A stretch of 64,000 nt of DNA from Plectosphaerella cucumerina. Its lineage: Eukaryota > Ascomycota > Sordariomycetes > Glomerellales > Plectosphaerellaceae. This document shows, piece by piece, positions 24,059-35,245 of the stretch. Position 1 is the first letter of the stretch, and each line of letters begins with the position of its first letter. The notes under the pieces were generated by a model. That model searched no databases and had not been told where the DNA came from. It worked only from the letters and a program-made list of their open reading frames with translations. The position numbers were made by a program, and so were the translations under genes. Location of the stretch: positions 930,001 to 994,000 of the forward strand of contig JAGPXD010000004.1 of NCBI GenBank assembly GCA_020746995.1, given 5' to 3'.

Positions 24059-27000
24059 ATGAGCCATCGTCATCTGCCGGCTGGGCAACCCGTGCCGGGT
24101 GGTGGCGGAGGCGGAGGAGGAGGAGCAGGAGGAGCTACAGCGGCAGCAGCAGCAGCGAGCCCCATCGTCTCGGGCGACATGGCGCACGTGGGCTACGGAG
24201 CAGGAGGAGGAGGTTATGGTGGCCAGGGCGGCTACAATGGCAGGCGACGCGGGCAACAGCAGCATCACCACCATCAGCAGCAGCCCTACTACCAGCAGCA
24301 AAACCCCTATCAGGCTCAGGGCGGTCCTCACACCATGTACGGCGGCTACAACATGAGCCACTACCAGCAGCCCTACTACCAGCAGCAGCATCTGCACCAC
24401 CAGTACCACCAGCCTGCGCCCTACCAGACCACGCCTTCCATCCCAAGTCCCTACCAGAACCAGTATTACCAGCAGCAGCAAGTGCCCCCTCCGCCGCCGC
24501 CGCAGGTCCAGCAGCCGCAGCAGCCCTACGGAGGCCGCTCCCCGCCCCCTATGCAGCACTTCGTCCCCATGGCAGGCGTCACCGTCCCTCAGCAGTACCC
24601 CGTCCACCACCAGCACGCGTCGCCCGCCCTGGCCACACCCTACCAGCCGCCGCCCATGCCCGTCGCCCCCGCGGTGGTCGCCCCTCAGGTCCTCCCGCAG
24701 ACGCCGACCTCGACGCACTCGTCGCAGTTTGTCGCCCCCGCGCACCCGCATTCGCACTCGCAGTCCCCCTCGCTCGCCCACGCCGACCAGATCCACCACC
24801 CTCAACCCGCGCCGGCTCCCCACGTCCAGGCTCCCGCGACGCCTCAGTCTTCTGTGCGCTCCATGGCGCGCACCCATGACGAGGCCTCCGAGGCCATTCC
24901 CACGCCGAGCAACTTCCGCGCACCTGTAAGTTTGCATTTTCGAAATATGGTTCTGAAGCATCAGCTGATGGATGTCTGCAGCTCCCCTGGCTGAGCCGTC
25001 CCGACCTCCCCTTCCCCAAGCGACGCACCCGGAGACGCAAGAAGATACCCGCCGCCACCTCCACCGACGACGAAGAGCCCGCGACCCAGGCTGTCGAGCT
25101 TCCCGCCAACCAGTCCTCTGCCGTGTCCGACGAGGCGCCCCAGGCCGAAACCCCTGCGCCCCCTAAGGCCGTCGTCGCTTCTCCTGAGGAGCCCAAGAGA
25201 CCCACGACCAGTGCATCCAACGCCTCAGGCTCCGAGGTCTCTTCCCGCCAAGCCGCTTCTCGCCCCGCCGTCCCCGCCGTCCCAGTCATCCCCGCGCTGC
25301 CCAAGTCAAGCCCCAAGGCGACCAAGACCGAGACCGAGCCAGAGGCCGTCCCCGAGACCGCCGCGGCCCAGGAGGACGCTGCCCCTGCCAATCCCGCTCC
25401 CAGGGTCCCGCCCAGCAGCTGGAGCGCTCTTTTCTCCAAGCCCGGCGGTGCGGCCGTCAAGCCCCAGGCCGGCGACGCCGAAGCGACCGAAGCCGACCCC
25501 GAATCTGCCGATGCCGCTCCCGTCTCCGCTGCCGTCCCGGCGCCCGCTGTCAACGGCAACACCGTGGCCGCCGCCCTGCAGGCCTACCGCGTCGGCCAGC
25601 CCGAACGCGTCAAGTACATCAAGCCCCGAGGCCTCGTCAACTCGGGCAACATGTGTTATATGAATTCAGTGAGCGGCCCGGTTCGAGAATGGAGAAAAGT
25701 ACTGACCGTCTAGATTCTCCAAGTTCTCATTTACTGCACCCCCTTTTACGACTTTCTCGATCAGGTCGGCCGCAAGGCCTCCCACAGCTTCAAGAGCCAG
25801 ACTCCTATTCTTGACGCCATGTACGTGTCTTGTTGTTTGCATTTGCAGACGATTGGCTGACCTTTTAGGATCCTCTTCATGAAGGAATTCCCCGTCATCG
25901 CGTCGGCAGAGTCGCCGGCCGCGCTTCGCAAGGTCCTCAGGCAGGAGGACCTCGTTCAGTACGACGACTCGTTCGTCCCCGAGTTTATCTACCGGGCTAT
26001 TGAGCCCGAGAAGCGCTTCGAGAACATGAGGGTCAGTACTCCTTCATCCACTTTACCCGTGCAAATGCTAACGTCCCCCAGCGAGGCCATCAGCAAGATG
26101 CGCAGGAGTTCTTCGGTCTCCTCCTCCAATCCCTCGAAGACGAGTGCTCCAAGGTTATCGGCGGCGCCACCAACGGCTCCAACGGCGAGGAGGCCGACGC
26201 CTCGGGTGCCGACGGCTGGCTCGAGGTTGGCTCCAAGCAGAAGGCAGCAGTGACGCGGACATCAGGAGCCAGCTCTTCGACCCCCATCAACCAGATTTTC
26301 GGCGGCCTGCTGCGGTCGGAGCTGACGGTGACGGGCCGCCAGAACTCCATCACGACGGAGCCATACCAGTCGCTGGCACTGGACGTGGGCGCACCCAACG
26401 TGCGCAACGTGGTCGATGCCATCCGTCAGCTCACGTACGGCGAGAAGCTGGAGGGCGACGGCTTCGACACGGACCGCGGCCGCAACGTGTCGGTGACCAA
26501 GCAGACGCTCATCGACACGCTCCCGCCCGTGCTTATCCTCCACCTGAAGCGATTCCAGTTTGACGCCACGGGCGGCATCTCCAAGATCTGGAAGAAGATC
26601 GGGTACCCGCTCGAGCTCGAGATTCCGGCCTCGGCGCTTTCCAAGCAGTGGCGCGCCAAGCAGATCCCGCGGTACAAGCTCATGGCCGTCGTTTACCACC
26701 ACGGTCGCCAGGCCACAGGCGGCCACTACACCGTCGACGTGCGACGGCAGGACGACGTCGAGTGGGTCCGCCTCGATGATACCAGCATCCGGCGTGTGTC
26801 CCCCGACGACGTGGTCGAGAAGGAGGAGGCGGCAACGGCCAAGGGTGGGCCGCAGCAGGCGCAGCAGCAGCAGTCGGCATCGCGCGACGCCTCGACTAAC
26901 CGCTTCGGCGCTATCAACGACGAAGATGGTGCCGAGCAGGGCGAGTGGACGGCCGTCGACAAGGCTAATGGCACCAAGAACGCGTGGAAGGGCGCTGCCG

Positions 27001-27086
27001 CCAACGGCAAGACGCAGCAGCACAAGGAGAATGTGCGGGACAACAAGGTCGCCTACCTGCTCTTCTACCAGCGCGTAGGCGTGTAG
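24059..27086 (+). CDS. ubp3: Ubiquitin C-terminal hydrolase, Ubp3/USP10 type
   Basis: Five exons: 24059-24925, 24982-25668, 25714-25820, 25869-26031 and 26082-27086, giving 942 aa with all phases consistent. Residues 1-290 are low complexity (Gly/Ala run, then Gln-, Tyr-, Pro- and His-rich), 290-490 a Pro/Ala/Glu-rich disordered linker, and about 500-940 the USP catalytic domain. The Cys box is GLVNSGNMCYMNS with C514; then GHQQDAQEFFGLLLQSLEDE, LPPVLILHLKRFQFDA, and the His box ATGGHYTVDV with H823. Known role of Ubp3 with its partner Bre5: deubiquitination of COPII/COPI coat proteins and control of ribophagy and RNA granules. Assignment to Ubp3 rather than another USP rests on the Cys-box wording and the Q-rich N-terminus. 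No Bre5 (G3BP-like) gene is in the window. Confidence 0.9.
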
Positions 27087-27545
27087 GGAAATTGGTGGCA
27101 TAGGCATAGTTTGGAGACGTGACGCACCGCAGGGGCCCGGGGCTCAAGGCCGTGGCCATCTATTTCCTCTGTTCTCTTACTTCATCACCTCTGCGGCGGG
27201 AGTTCAACACGCGAGAACAACTTCAAGGCCGGGGGGAAAGCTGATAGGAGAAGTGGGAGCGGAAGGGCGGCGTTGGGGGAGGGAGGATGAACCTGGGGGG
27301 CGATGATATGCGATGCATATGGGTCTTCGTCCATCAATGGTGCCGGGGGCGCGTCCTGCCGGTTCGGGGGACGGGCTTTTGTAATAATAAAAGCATTCCA
27401 CTGATTTGCATCTGCATCGCCTCGGGACGTTGAAGTTGACGTGCAGATGTAGCTGCTAATGTGGGGACAAAATCCCGCCATCGGGCCAAGTTTGACTTCA
27501 CCCCGACTTCTCACCTTTAACTCACTCATCACCAGCATCTGCAAA
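27087..27545. other. Intergenic between ubp3 and the DUF952 gene
   Basis: 459 nt between two + strand genes: 3' UTR of ubp3 and the promoter of the DUF952 gene. Short ORFs only. Confidence 0.45.
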
Positions 27546-27983
27546 ATGGCTACACCTGCCCCCGCCCCCTCGCCGCTCCCGAAGCATCTCTACAAGATCC
27601 TTCCCTCTGCGCCTCCCTCCCCTCTGCCTGCTGAATATCCCCTCTCCGACCTCGATCGCAATGACGGCTTTATCCATTTTAGCACTTCCGCCCAAGTAAG
27701 CCCCCTCTCTCCCCACTGACTTCCTCTCTGACAGCAATAGATCCCCATCACAGCCGGTCGTTTCTTCACGTCCTCTTCGGCCTTGTGGATCTTGAAGTTG
27801 CCATATGAGCGCTTCTCCGGGGATGATCTCCGCTGGGAGGCCGCTGGCCCGGGGACGAGTTACCCGCATCTGTACGGGAGGAACTTTGGCGCTGAGGATG
27901 TAGCTGACGCCAAGGTGTTCAAGAGGGCGGAGGGACAGACGTGGGGAGAGGTATTTGAAAAAGAGGCGTGGTTGGAAGTTTAG
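27546..27983 (+). CDS. DUF952 family protein
   Basis: Exons are 27546-27695 and 27741-27983 with a 45-nt intron in phase 0, giving 130 aa. The first exon has HLYKILP and LDRNDGFIHFSTSAQ; the second has ITAGRFFTSSSALWILKLP, then LRWEAAGPGTSYPHLYG and VADAKVFKRAEGQTW. This order (YKI.., D..DGFIHFST.., typical final LYG segment) is that of the small DUF952 family found in bacteria and fungi, whose biochemical role is not established. An upstream CAG acceptor at 27734 would give an immediate TAG, which fixes the acceptor at 27740. Cytosolic, since no signal or membrane segment is present. Confidence 0.86.
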
Positions 27984-28209
27984 GATGAACCATGTTTTTC
28001 CGCGGCTTTTTCGCGCCGTGTGGTAGAGTTACATACAACATTGCCTACGAAAGGTCAATCAAATCACCCATCTCAACATCCTTCTCCCTAATCGTCACGG
28101 GCGTCGGCATCCCAGGCGACAAACCCCCCTCACCCCGTTCCGTAGCCTCCCTAAGCTCCCTCGACACCCTCTCCCCGGCCTTTCGATCAGGACACGGCCA
28201 CGCGTTATT

Positions 28210-31200
28210 CTAAAACGCCGGCTCGTTATCCGCCTCGGCGAGCCACAGCTTCGTCAGGTCCCTAGCCAGACCAAGCCTCAACATCCCCAAAACGTCCCTG
28301 CTCGTCGTGTTGGCCGTCAGACCCGCGCGCCAGTCCCATCCGCGCGAGACGCTTCCCGTGTGTGCGCTGACGGAGCGCTGGAGCTGGCTTGCGAACATGG
28401 AGCTTCCGGCGAGGACCCATGAGCCTGAGGCCGTGGTGCTGCTTTGCTGGAGGAGGTCGTGGGGCGAGGATCCCTTGAGTCCTGGCGCTGAAGCCATGAC
28501 GGTGCTGAAGAATGTGTCTGCTGCGCCGAAGACGTGGCCTGACACTGTTTCAATGTCCTCGATGGCCTTGAGGAGGGTGTCCATCTGGTCGAACGTCACG
28601 ACGGCGGGGGCAGAGGATCCGCCCTGGCTGATGAAAGGGAGCGCCTCGCCCAGGAGCGCGAGGATGAAGTCCTCGCTAACCACCGCGTCGCGGGTCGGAT
28701 CGTACAGGCCTCCGCGGATATTGTCGTCGGCGCTAGCGATGACAGCCGCAAGCGCAGTCATGGCGTCGCGGCGCATCTTGGCCGCGCGCCGGGAGTGCTG
28801 GGCCGTGAAGCCGTCCGTGTCGCGAAGGTCGTAGAACTTGCGCAGCGTCGCGTAGCCGCTCAACATGTGGCCGAGGAGCTGGGCAGCTTCGAGGTCTTGC
28901 TTGGCGAGCTTCTCGAGTGTCTGGCCGCGCTCCTTGAGCAGACGGTACAGGTGGTCGTCGAGATCGTTGGCGGGCGGGAAGGGCGCTGATTGCGCGAGGG
29001 AGACGGATGTGAGGAGGTTGAGGACGTCGCGGACCTTGGCTGGGCGGTGGGCGAGGGCGTAGTACCAGAGCGCCTCGCCGTAGCGGTGCGTGTTTTCCTG
29101 CAGGTGGCTGGCGAATGTCTAGAAGCTGTCAGCGATGTTTTGTATCAAATGTCGGAGAGAGTGCTCACCTCAGCTGTCTCCTCGGCATATTGGAGCATGC
29201 CCAGGCTGTGCAGCAGCCTCCAGGCCTTGTCGACAGTCTCGGACGAATCCACCGTGAGCGAGTCGAGAATATCCTCCAGCAGCTCCCCAACCACATCCTC
29301 GGACCGCTTCGCCGAGTCCATATGGCCCAGCACTTCGATGGCCAGCTCCCAGCCCTCCTTATTGCCAGGCAGCAGCTCAATACCAGCCAGACCCTGCGCG
29401 TACAGCACCAGCGTCGTGTCCTTCATGCCCTCGGTGTCATCCCGTCCCTGGGGCGCCACGCCAAGCATGTCCAGGTCCTCCATGTCCAGGCTGCCGAGCG
29501 CGATCAGGTTGGGCGCCTCGGGCTTGGGCAGCCACTGGCCCAGTGATGCCAGTTCGGCCACGGCCGCCGCGACGGGGAGCGACCAGGCCCGCAGGAATCC
29601 TATGACTGCGGAGAAGTTGCCCTCAAAGGCGGATGCCACGGCCACCTCGACGGGGTTCATGGCGTTGAAGTGGAAGTCTGATTCGGTGACAGCGTGGAAA
29701 GCCGTCTGGAGGCGGTCGAAGTAGCCTTCGGTGCCCGGGAACGAGCTCGGCAGAGACATGGTCTGGGATCGCGACATGCGCAGACTCTTGCCGTGGCCGC
29801 CGCTTCCGTTCCTGCCGACATCCCACCAGCCGAAGAGGCCAACGGTGGCCTCGCGCCAGTCGTTGGAGATCTCCAGCACCGCCTCGGGAATGCCCAGCGA
29901 CACCTCGTATATGCCTTGCAGGTGCTCGTAGATGTCCCAGGGGACCTGACTCTCGGCCTTGCGAGCCATTGTGGCCAGCGACCGGTCCTGGGCGCCGTTA
30001 TCGCCACCGACGCCGATGAGCGCCGACCGGTCCTTGCCCTCGGCAAAACGCTGCAGCTTGTCGAAGGAGCCCTTGGCCTGGATGCGGAAGAGGGTCCAGT
30101 CGCTGTTGAACACCTCCCAGTCGCCCGGATCTTCATCGGCCTTTTGCCTGCCCGGACACATCTCGAGCATCTCGCACGTCAAGGCCACCGCGCGACGGAC
30201 ATTGTCGAGGACCCTGTCCCTATACACAAAGTCGCCCGACGGGCCCTTGCGCACCTTTTCCCAGCCAGCATCCTCGAGCAGCATTATCACGGCGCGGATA
30301 TCGCCGCGCAGCTGGGCGGCGCTGACCGTCTGCCAGAAGAGGCTGTGGGCGGCGGGGCTCGGCATGTGTCCCAGAACCTCGCGGACCTGGTTGAGGTAGA
30401 TGGGGTCGCTTTCCTGCGACCACTGGAAAACGACACCGGGAAGCGGTCGTGGGACGACCTCGTTGTGCTCGAGCAGGCGAGCGTGGTGCAGCTGCAGAGC
30501 CAGGTTGGCGACAAACGAGGCCTTGCGGAAGGGCTCATCGCCGTCGCTAGGGCCGACCTCGGCCTCGGCCTCGCCTTCGGGCATTGGCAGCGAGTTTGCG
30601 TACTTTTCCCAAAGCTCGCACAGCGGCTGCGCGACATTTGCGAGTGTCAGGTCAAGGTGCTCGGGGTCCTCCTCCTTGCCGATGCCCTGGTCGTAGAGTT
30701 GCTTGACCAAACGTTCCGTGCTGATGATGAGCTCAGGGGCCTCGGTGACGGCGGCGTAGCCCAGGCTCTCGTACAGGTTCTTGGCGACCGAGGCGTACCG
30801 GAAGTCCTTGCGTCCGGCGGAGCGGCGGAACTTGGAAGCGCGGAAGATGCTCTCGGCCTCCTTGCGCGCGCGCTCGTTGACGGCGGGCGGGATGAGTTCC
30901 ATGAGGTCCATGCCCTGGGTGTCGGCTGAGCCCTCCTCATCGTCATAGTCGCCCTCTTCGTCGTCGTACTCGCCCTCTGCGTCTTCGTCGTCCTCGTATT
31001 CCTCCTCGTCGCCTTGGTGTCGGTGCGACATGCTCAGGAACATATCCTCGTCGCCTTCGTCTTCCTCCTCCTCCTCCTCTTCTTCTTCCTCTTCCTCGCC
31101 AGCCTGGAGGTCGCGAGCCAAGTAAAGCTTCATTTCCTCGTCTGCTTCGGCGGCCTCGTCGAGCTCCTCCTCCTCAGAAGCGTCCTCTTCAGACTCCTCG

Positions 31201-31640
31201 TCGCTCGGAATCTGGAAACGGCTGCCGGCGCCGGAGGCATTTCCGACGCCGACCTGTCTGCTGAGGGACGATGGCTGCCTCATGCCGCGCGGAGCGGCAA
31301 TGGAACGTCCTAGCGGTTGTTGCGGGGAGCTTCCGAAGGAGCTGCCAAGGGTGCTGCCGAAGAGATTCTTTGTGAATTTGTTTGTGTTTGTGTTTGCGCC
31401 GGCGAAGGGCGGCGGCTTCCTGTCGGTGACGCCTTGCATGATGGAGCTACCGAGGAAGGATTCTGTCGGGACGCCTGCGGGGGTGAAAGACGCGGCGGTG
31501 TCGTCGTAGGGATGAGGGCCGGCTGGCGTCGTGGAGGGCTGGTCGCCGAAGAGTGACCTTCCCGAGCCATAGCGATGACTGCGGTCGGGGGTCGACGGGA
31601 GGGTATCGTCGTTGTCGTCGTCCAGGGCGAAGGTAGGCAT
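28210..31640 (-). CDS. nup85: Nuclear pore scaffold nucleoporin, Nup85-like
   Basis: Exon 1 is 29169-31640 and exon 2 28210-29118, with a 50-nt phase-0 intron; 1126 aa. Residues 1-145 are Ser/Thr/Pro-rich with FG-like spots (SLFGD, LFGSTLGSSFGSS). Residues about 146-250 are an extremely acidic stretch with a run of twelve Glu. From about 255 to the end it is all helical (PPAVNERARKEAESIFRASKF, LFWQTVSAAQLRGDIRAVIMLLEDAGW, NSDWTLFRIQ), the alpha-solenoid layout of Y-complex scaffold nucleoporins. Length and N-terminal organisation fit filamentous-fungal Nup85, but the assignment is from recall of family wording and not from a search; another Y-complex nucleoporin is possible. Known role of the complex: nuclear pore assembly and mRNA export. 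Confidence 0.66.
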
Positions 31641-32290
31641 CTTGGCGGAGCGAGGAGCGACCTATGGCCGCGCAGCTGTAGAAAAGACGCGCAAGTTTGG
31701 CAATGGAGATGAATGCGATTGGGTTTGTTTCGTGGCGGGGGCTTGTTGATCCGAGCTCGCTGGGTGAGCTTGGTGATGTTGTTTTTTGTGGTGAAAGGCC
31801 GGAGCTCGGGTTCAGTGTTTGGCTGCGCTCGCTGCATGGAAACGCGCCTGTAAACGTGCAGCAGAGGTCAGGTACGGGACTTGAACTGAAATTCTCATGT
31901 CCAATTAGGAGCGCTGACGGTAGTGTTGCTGTGGAGCCTGGGATGGGATCCGATTGATGCCTGAGAAGGGGAATACAGTGCATGGGGATCTGCATCCTTA
32001 CCTCAGCAGTCCTGGGTCTTCTTTGTTTCTGTCGGTGCCCTGCCAGCCCTGCTCAAACCAAACTCTCTGGTCAATTGCGTCAACAACACAACTACATATC
32101 TTCTGACTACTTCTCTCCGCTGAACTTCAGGCGTGGCTCGCTTCAATTCCCCTTGTTCCAGGAATAGGAACGCCGAAGAGCTCGGCGCTGCTTTACTCTG
32201 GATCTTGGAGATGCCAGACGATAATGGCAACTTTGGCAGTCGAGCTCGACAGAATTGGATGCACGCATCGTCAGCGTCGAATATCTAACA
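31641..32290. other. nup85 promoter and upstream flank of tRNA-Thr
   Basis: 650 nt. The part next to 31641 should be the nup85 leader. No protein-like ORF is seen. Confidence 0.45.
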
Positions 32291-32362
32291 GCCTCGTTGG
32301 CTCAGTGGTAAAGCGCATCACTAGTAATGATGAGATCACTGGTTCGATTCCAGTACGAGGCA
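32291..32362 (+). tRNA. tRNA-Thr, anticodon AGT
   Basis: A complete cloverleaf without an intron: acceptor GCCTCGT (32291-32297) with ACGAGGC (32355-32361) and discriminator A; D arm with AGTGGTAA; anticodon stem CATCA/TGATG, loop CTAGTAA with anticodon AGT at 32323-32325; T arm ACTGG TTCGATT CCAGT. Confidence 0.96.
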
Positions 32363-33785
32363 CATTCGGAAGCAATTCCTTTTTGCGGTGTAGGGATGCA
32401 GGAAGTGGATATTCTTTTTATATTTGGCCCCGTTTTGCTAACGCCATGCATGTGATGATGGGGCTTATCTTGCCTGTCGAACAGGCCTCACTTCACGTTC
32501 CTCGTGATCACAGACAAGAGTTTTGGGGTCGAGGACGTGTTCATGCGGATATGAGGCCGTGTGCCTGTCCGTTTTCGTGTCGATGCGCCACCAAGCGAGA
32601 GCATATTGCGTTATGTGTTAAGACATGGACCCGGGGAACTTCAGCAATACTGCTCTCCCATGTAACAGAAAGTTCTGGATGTCGATGGTAGTTCTTGACG
32701 ACCTCGGGCCTTGACTGGGCATATTGCACTTGTACCTGGCTTTCTTTCCTCTGTCATTTCCATAGGGAGTGAACTGGCCGACGATCTGAGCAGCCACGCG
32801 GCAAGCTGGCCTCTTATCTGCTTCAATTCAAGTTGTATCTACGATCTACATCCGACACGGAATGCTAAAGCCATCTCAAGCCGTCCCAGCCACAGTCAGA
32901 TCTCACGAAGCGGCTGGACGGACATCAATTCCGTCCACGTGAGATAGCCGCCGGCGTATCTTGCTGCTCCACCAGATTTCTCCGCCAGAATCAAAGGAGT
33001 TCCAGGCCTCTGCTCCTGATCCGCAACAGAGGGTGCCCAGAACCGTGACTCCTTGCCGCGCCCCTCTTCGGAATGGCATCGGCATTCGGCGATATTCCGA
33101 CAACGCAGCCGCCGGGCCCCATGGGATAATTCGCATAGTCTTGGCCTCGCGCGCGGCGCACCGCTCTCTCGCATTATCGCCGCCGGGTGCTTTCGGCGTT
33201 AGCGCCGGCAGGGTTCGAGGGTTCGAGGCCTTGAGACGACAGCCCGAATTCCGAAATGATGCTCGCTGATCGAATGAAGCACCAGGGACGACATCCTCGG
33301 GTCAATGCCCATTCCCGGGCTTACCGTGATGGGGAATCGTGCGATGGCCCCTTTGAACAAGGTCGGCCATCAGAGTTCATAAAAAGAATTCTCAAAGTCT
33401 GGCCGGCCCAACTCCCGAGATGGCTGGCATTTGCCGGGGCGGGGAAAGCATTCTGGGAAGCTGCAGTGTCACGCTGGGGCACATCGCTGATGGTTGTTAG
33501 TGCAATCCTGACGTATGCCCGTCCCAGAACTTGCCGAGCTCGCCCCGAAAACACCTACTGCTGCGACAGCAAGACCCCTCACTCGGGCGACGTCTGGTGG
33601 GGTAATCCAGCAAAACCAACCCAATGCATCGACGTGGAACGAAGACGGACCTCGACCCGGCGGCCCTCAAAAGCGGCGCATCTCCCTTTCCCCCGCTCCC
33701 CTCAACACAGGACCTGTCCCTTTCCCATCAAGGTACTCATCCTACCCGCATTGAGAATCGCACGACGCACCTACGAATCGCCGAC
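32363..33785. other. Upstream region of the formaldehyde dehydrogenase gene
   Basis: 1.4 kb between tRNA-Thr and sfa1. Short ORFs only. The last 150 nt before the ATG are C-rich with pyrimidine tracts, typical of a highly expressed fungal gene's leader. Confidence 0.45.
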
Positions 33786-35245
33786 ATGTCTTCCACCGAA
33801 GGAAAGGTATGTCATACACACCCCTTGCTCCCTTGCCCCCCTTGCACGGATGGTCCCCCCCGTCGACAGCTCTCTGGGTGGTGCGGGGTAGCTTGGGCCG
33901 GACGAGCCGGTGGGCAGAGCAGACGGGAGGATGGAAGGAAGGACGAATTGGCAGTCGAGACCAGGGATCAAACAGTTTACTGACGTCTCAACCTCCAGAC
34001 CATCACCTGCAAGGCCGCCGTTGCCTGGGAGGCCGGCCAGGATCTCAGCATCGAGGACATCGAGGTCGCTCCCCCCAAGGCCCACGAGGTCCGCATCCAG
34101 ATCTACTACACCGGCGTCTGCCACACGGGTGAGCTTCCCTTCCTATATTACCTCAGGTCCTCAAGCAACATGCTAACCTCGCCGCCCTCCAGACGCCTAC
34201 ACCCTTTCGGGCAAGGACCCCGAGGGCGCCTTCCCCATCGTCCTCGGACACGAGGGCGCCGGCATCGTCGAGTCCATCGGCGAGGGCGTCACCAACGTAA
34301 AGGTCGGCGACCACGTCGTGGCCCTCTACACCCCCGAGTGCGGCGAGTGCAAGTTCTGCAAGTCCGGCAAGACGAACCTCTGCGGCAAGATCCGCGCCAC
34401 CCAGGGCCGCGGCGTCATGCCCGACGGCACATCGCGCTTCCGCGCCCGCGGCAAGGACCTCCTCCACTTCATGGGCACCTCCACCTTCTCCCAGTACACC
34501 GTCGTTGCCGATATCTCCGTCGTCGCCGTCCAGCCCGATGCGCCCATGGACCGCACCTGCCTGCTCGGCTGTGGCATCACCACAGGATACGGCGCTGCCC
34601 GCATCACCGCCAAGGTCGCCGAGGGTGACCAGATTGCCGTCTTCGGTGCCGGCTGTGTCGGTCTTTCTGTCGTTCAGGGTGCGGTCATCAGCAAGGCCGC
34701 TAAGATTATTGTCGTCGATGTCAACCCCAACAAGAAGGAGTGGGCTGAGAAGTTTGGCGCGACCGATTTCGTCAACCCCAACGACCTCGGCGGCCAGAGT
34801 GTTGTCGACAAGCTGGTTGAGATGACCGATGGTGGTTGCGACTTCACCTTTGACTGCACCGGCAACGTCGGCGTCATGCGTGCCGCCCTCGAGGCCTGCC
34901 ACAAGGGCTGGGGACAGAGCATCATCATTGGTGTCGCCGCCGCCGGCCAGGAGATCAGCACCCGGCGTGAGTCCCCCCTCGTGATTTCTTGTCGTATACT
35001 CCGACTAATACCTCCCAGCATTCCAGCTCGTCACGGGCCGTGTGTGGAAGGGCTGTGCCTTTGGCGGCGTCAAGGGCCGCTCGCAGATGCAGGGTCTCGT
35101 CAGCGACTACCTCAGCGGCGCGCTCAAGGTGGACGAGTTCATCACGCACCGCAAGACGCTGCCGCAGATGAACAACGCCTTCGAGACGATGAAGCAGGGC
35201 GACTGCATCCGCGCCGTCGTCGACATGCGCGATCTTTCGGAATAG
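33786..35245 (+). CDS. sfa1: S-(hydroxymethyl)glutathione dehydrogenase / class III alcohol dehydrogenase
   Basis: Exons are 33786-33806 (7 codons), 33999-34128, 34193-34966 and 35019-35245, giving 383 aa. The catalytic-zinc Cys is C48 in GVCHTDAY (the codon for the Asp is split by intron 2); GHEGAG supplies the second ligand region; the structural zinc cluster is CGECKFCKSGKTNLC; the coenzyme fold is FGAGCVGLSVVQG with acidic D in VVDVN; the end is STRPFQLVTGRVWKG and MKQGDCIRAVV. Known role: glutathione-dependent formaldehyde oxidation to S-formylglutathione, and S-nitrosoglutathione reduction (GSNOR). The sequence matches the class III family over its whole length. The long first intron (192 nt) after seven codons is a feature of this gene. 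Confidence 0.97.

Noticed and set aside
24026..24961. 311-codon antisense ORF in the first exon of ubp3
   Set aside because: It is the complement of CAG/CCN-rich low-complexity coding DNA, which is stop-poor on the opposite strand.
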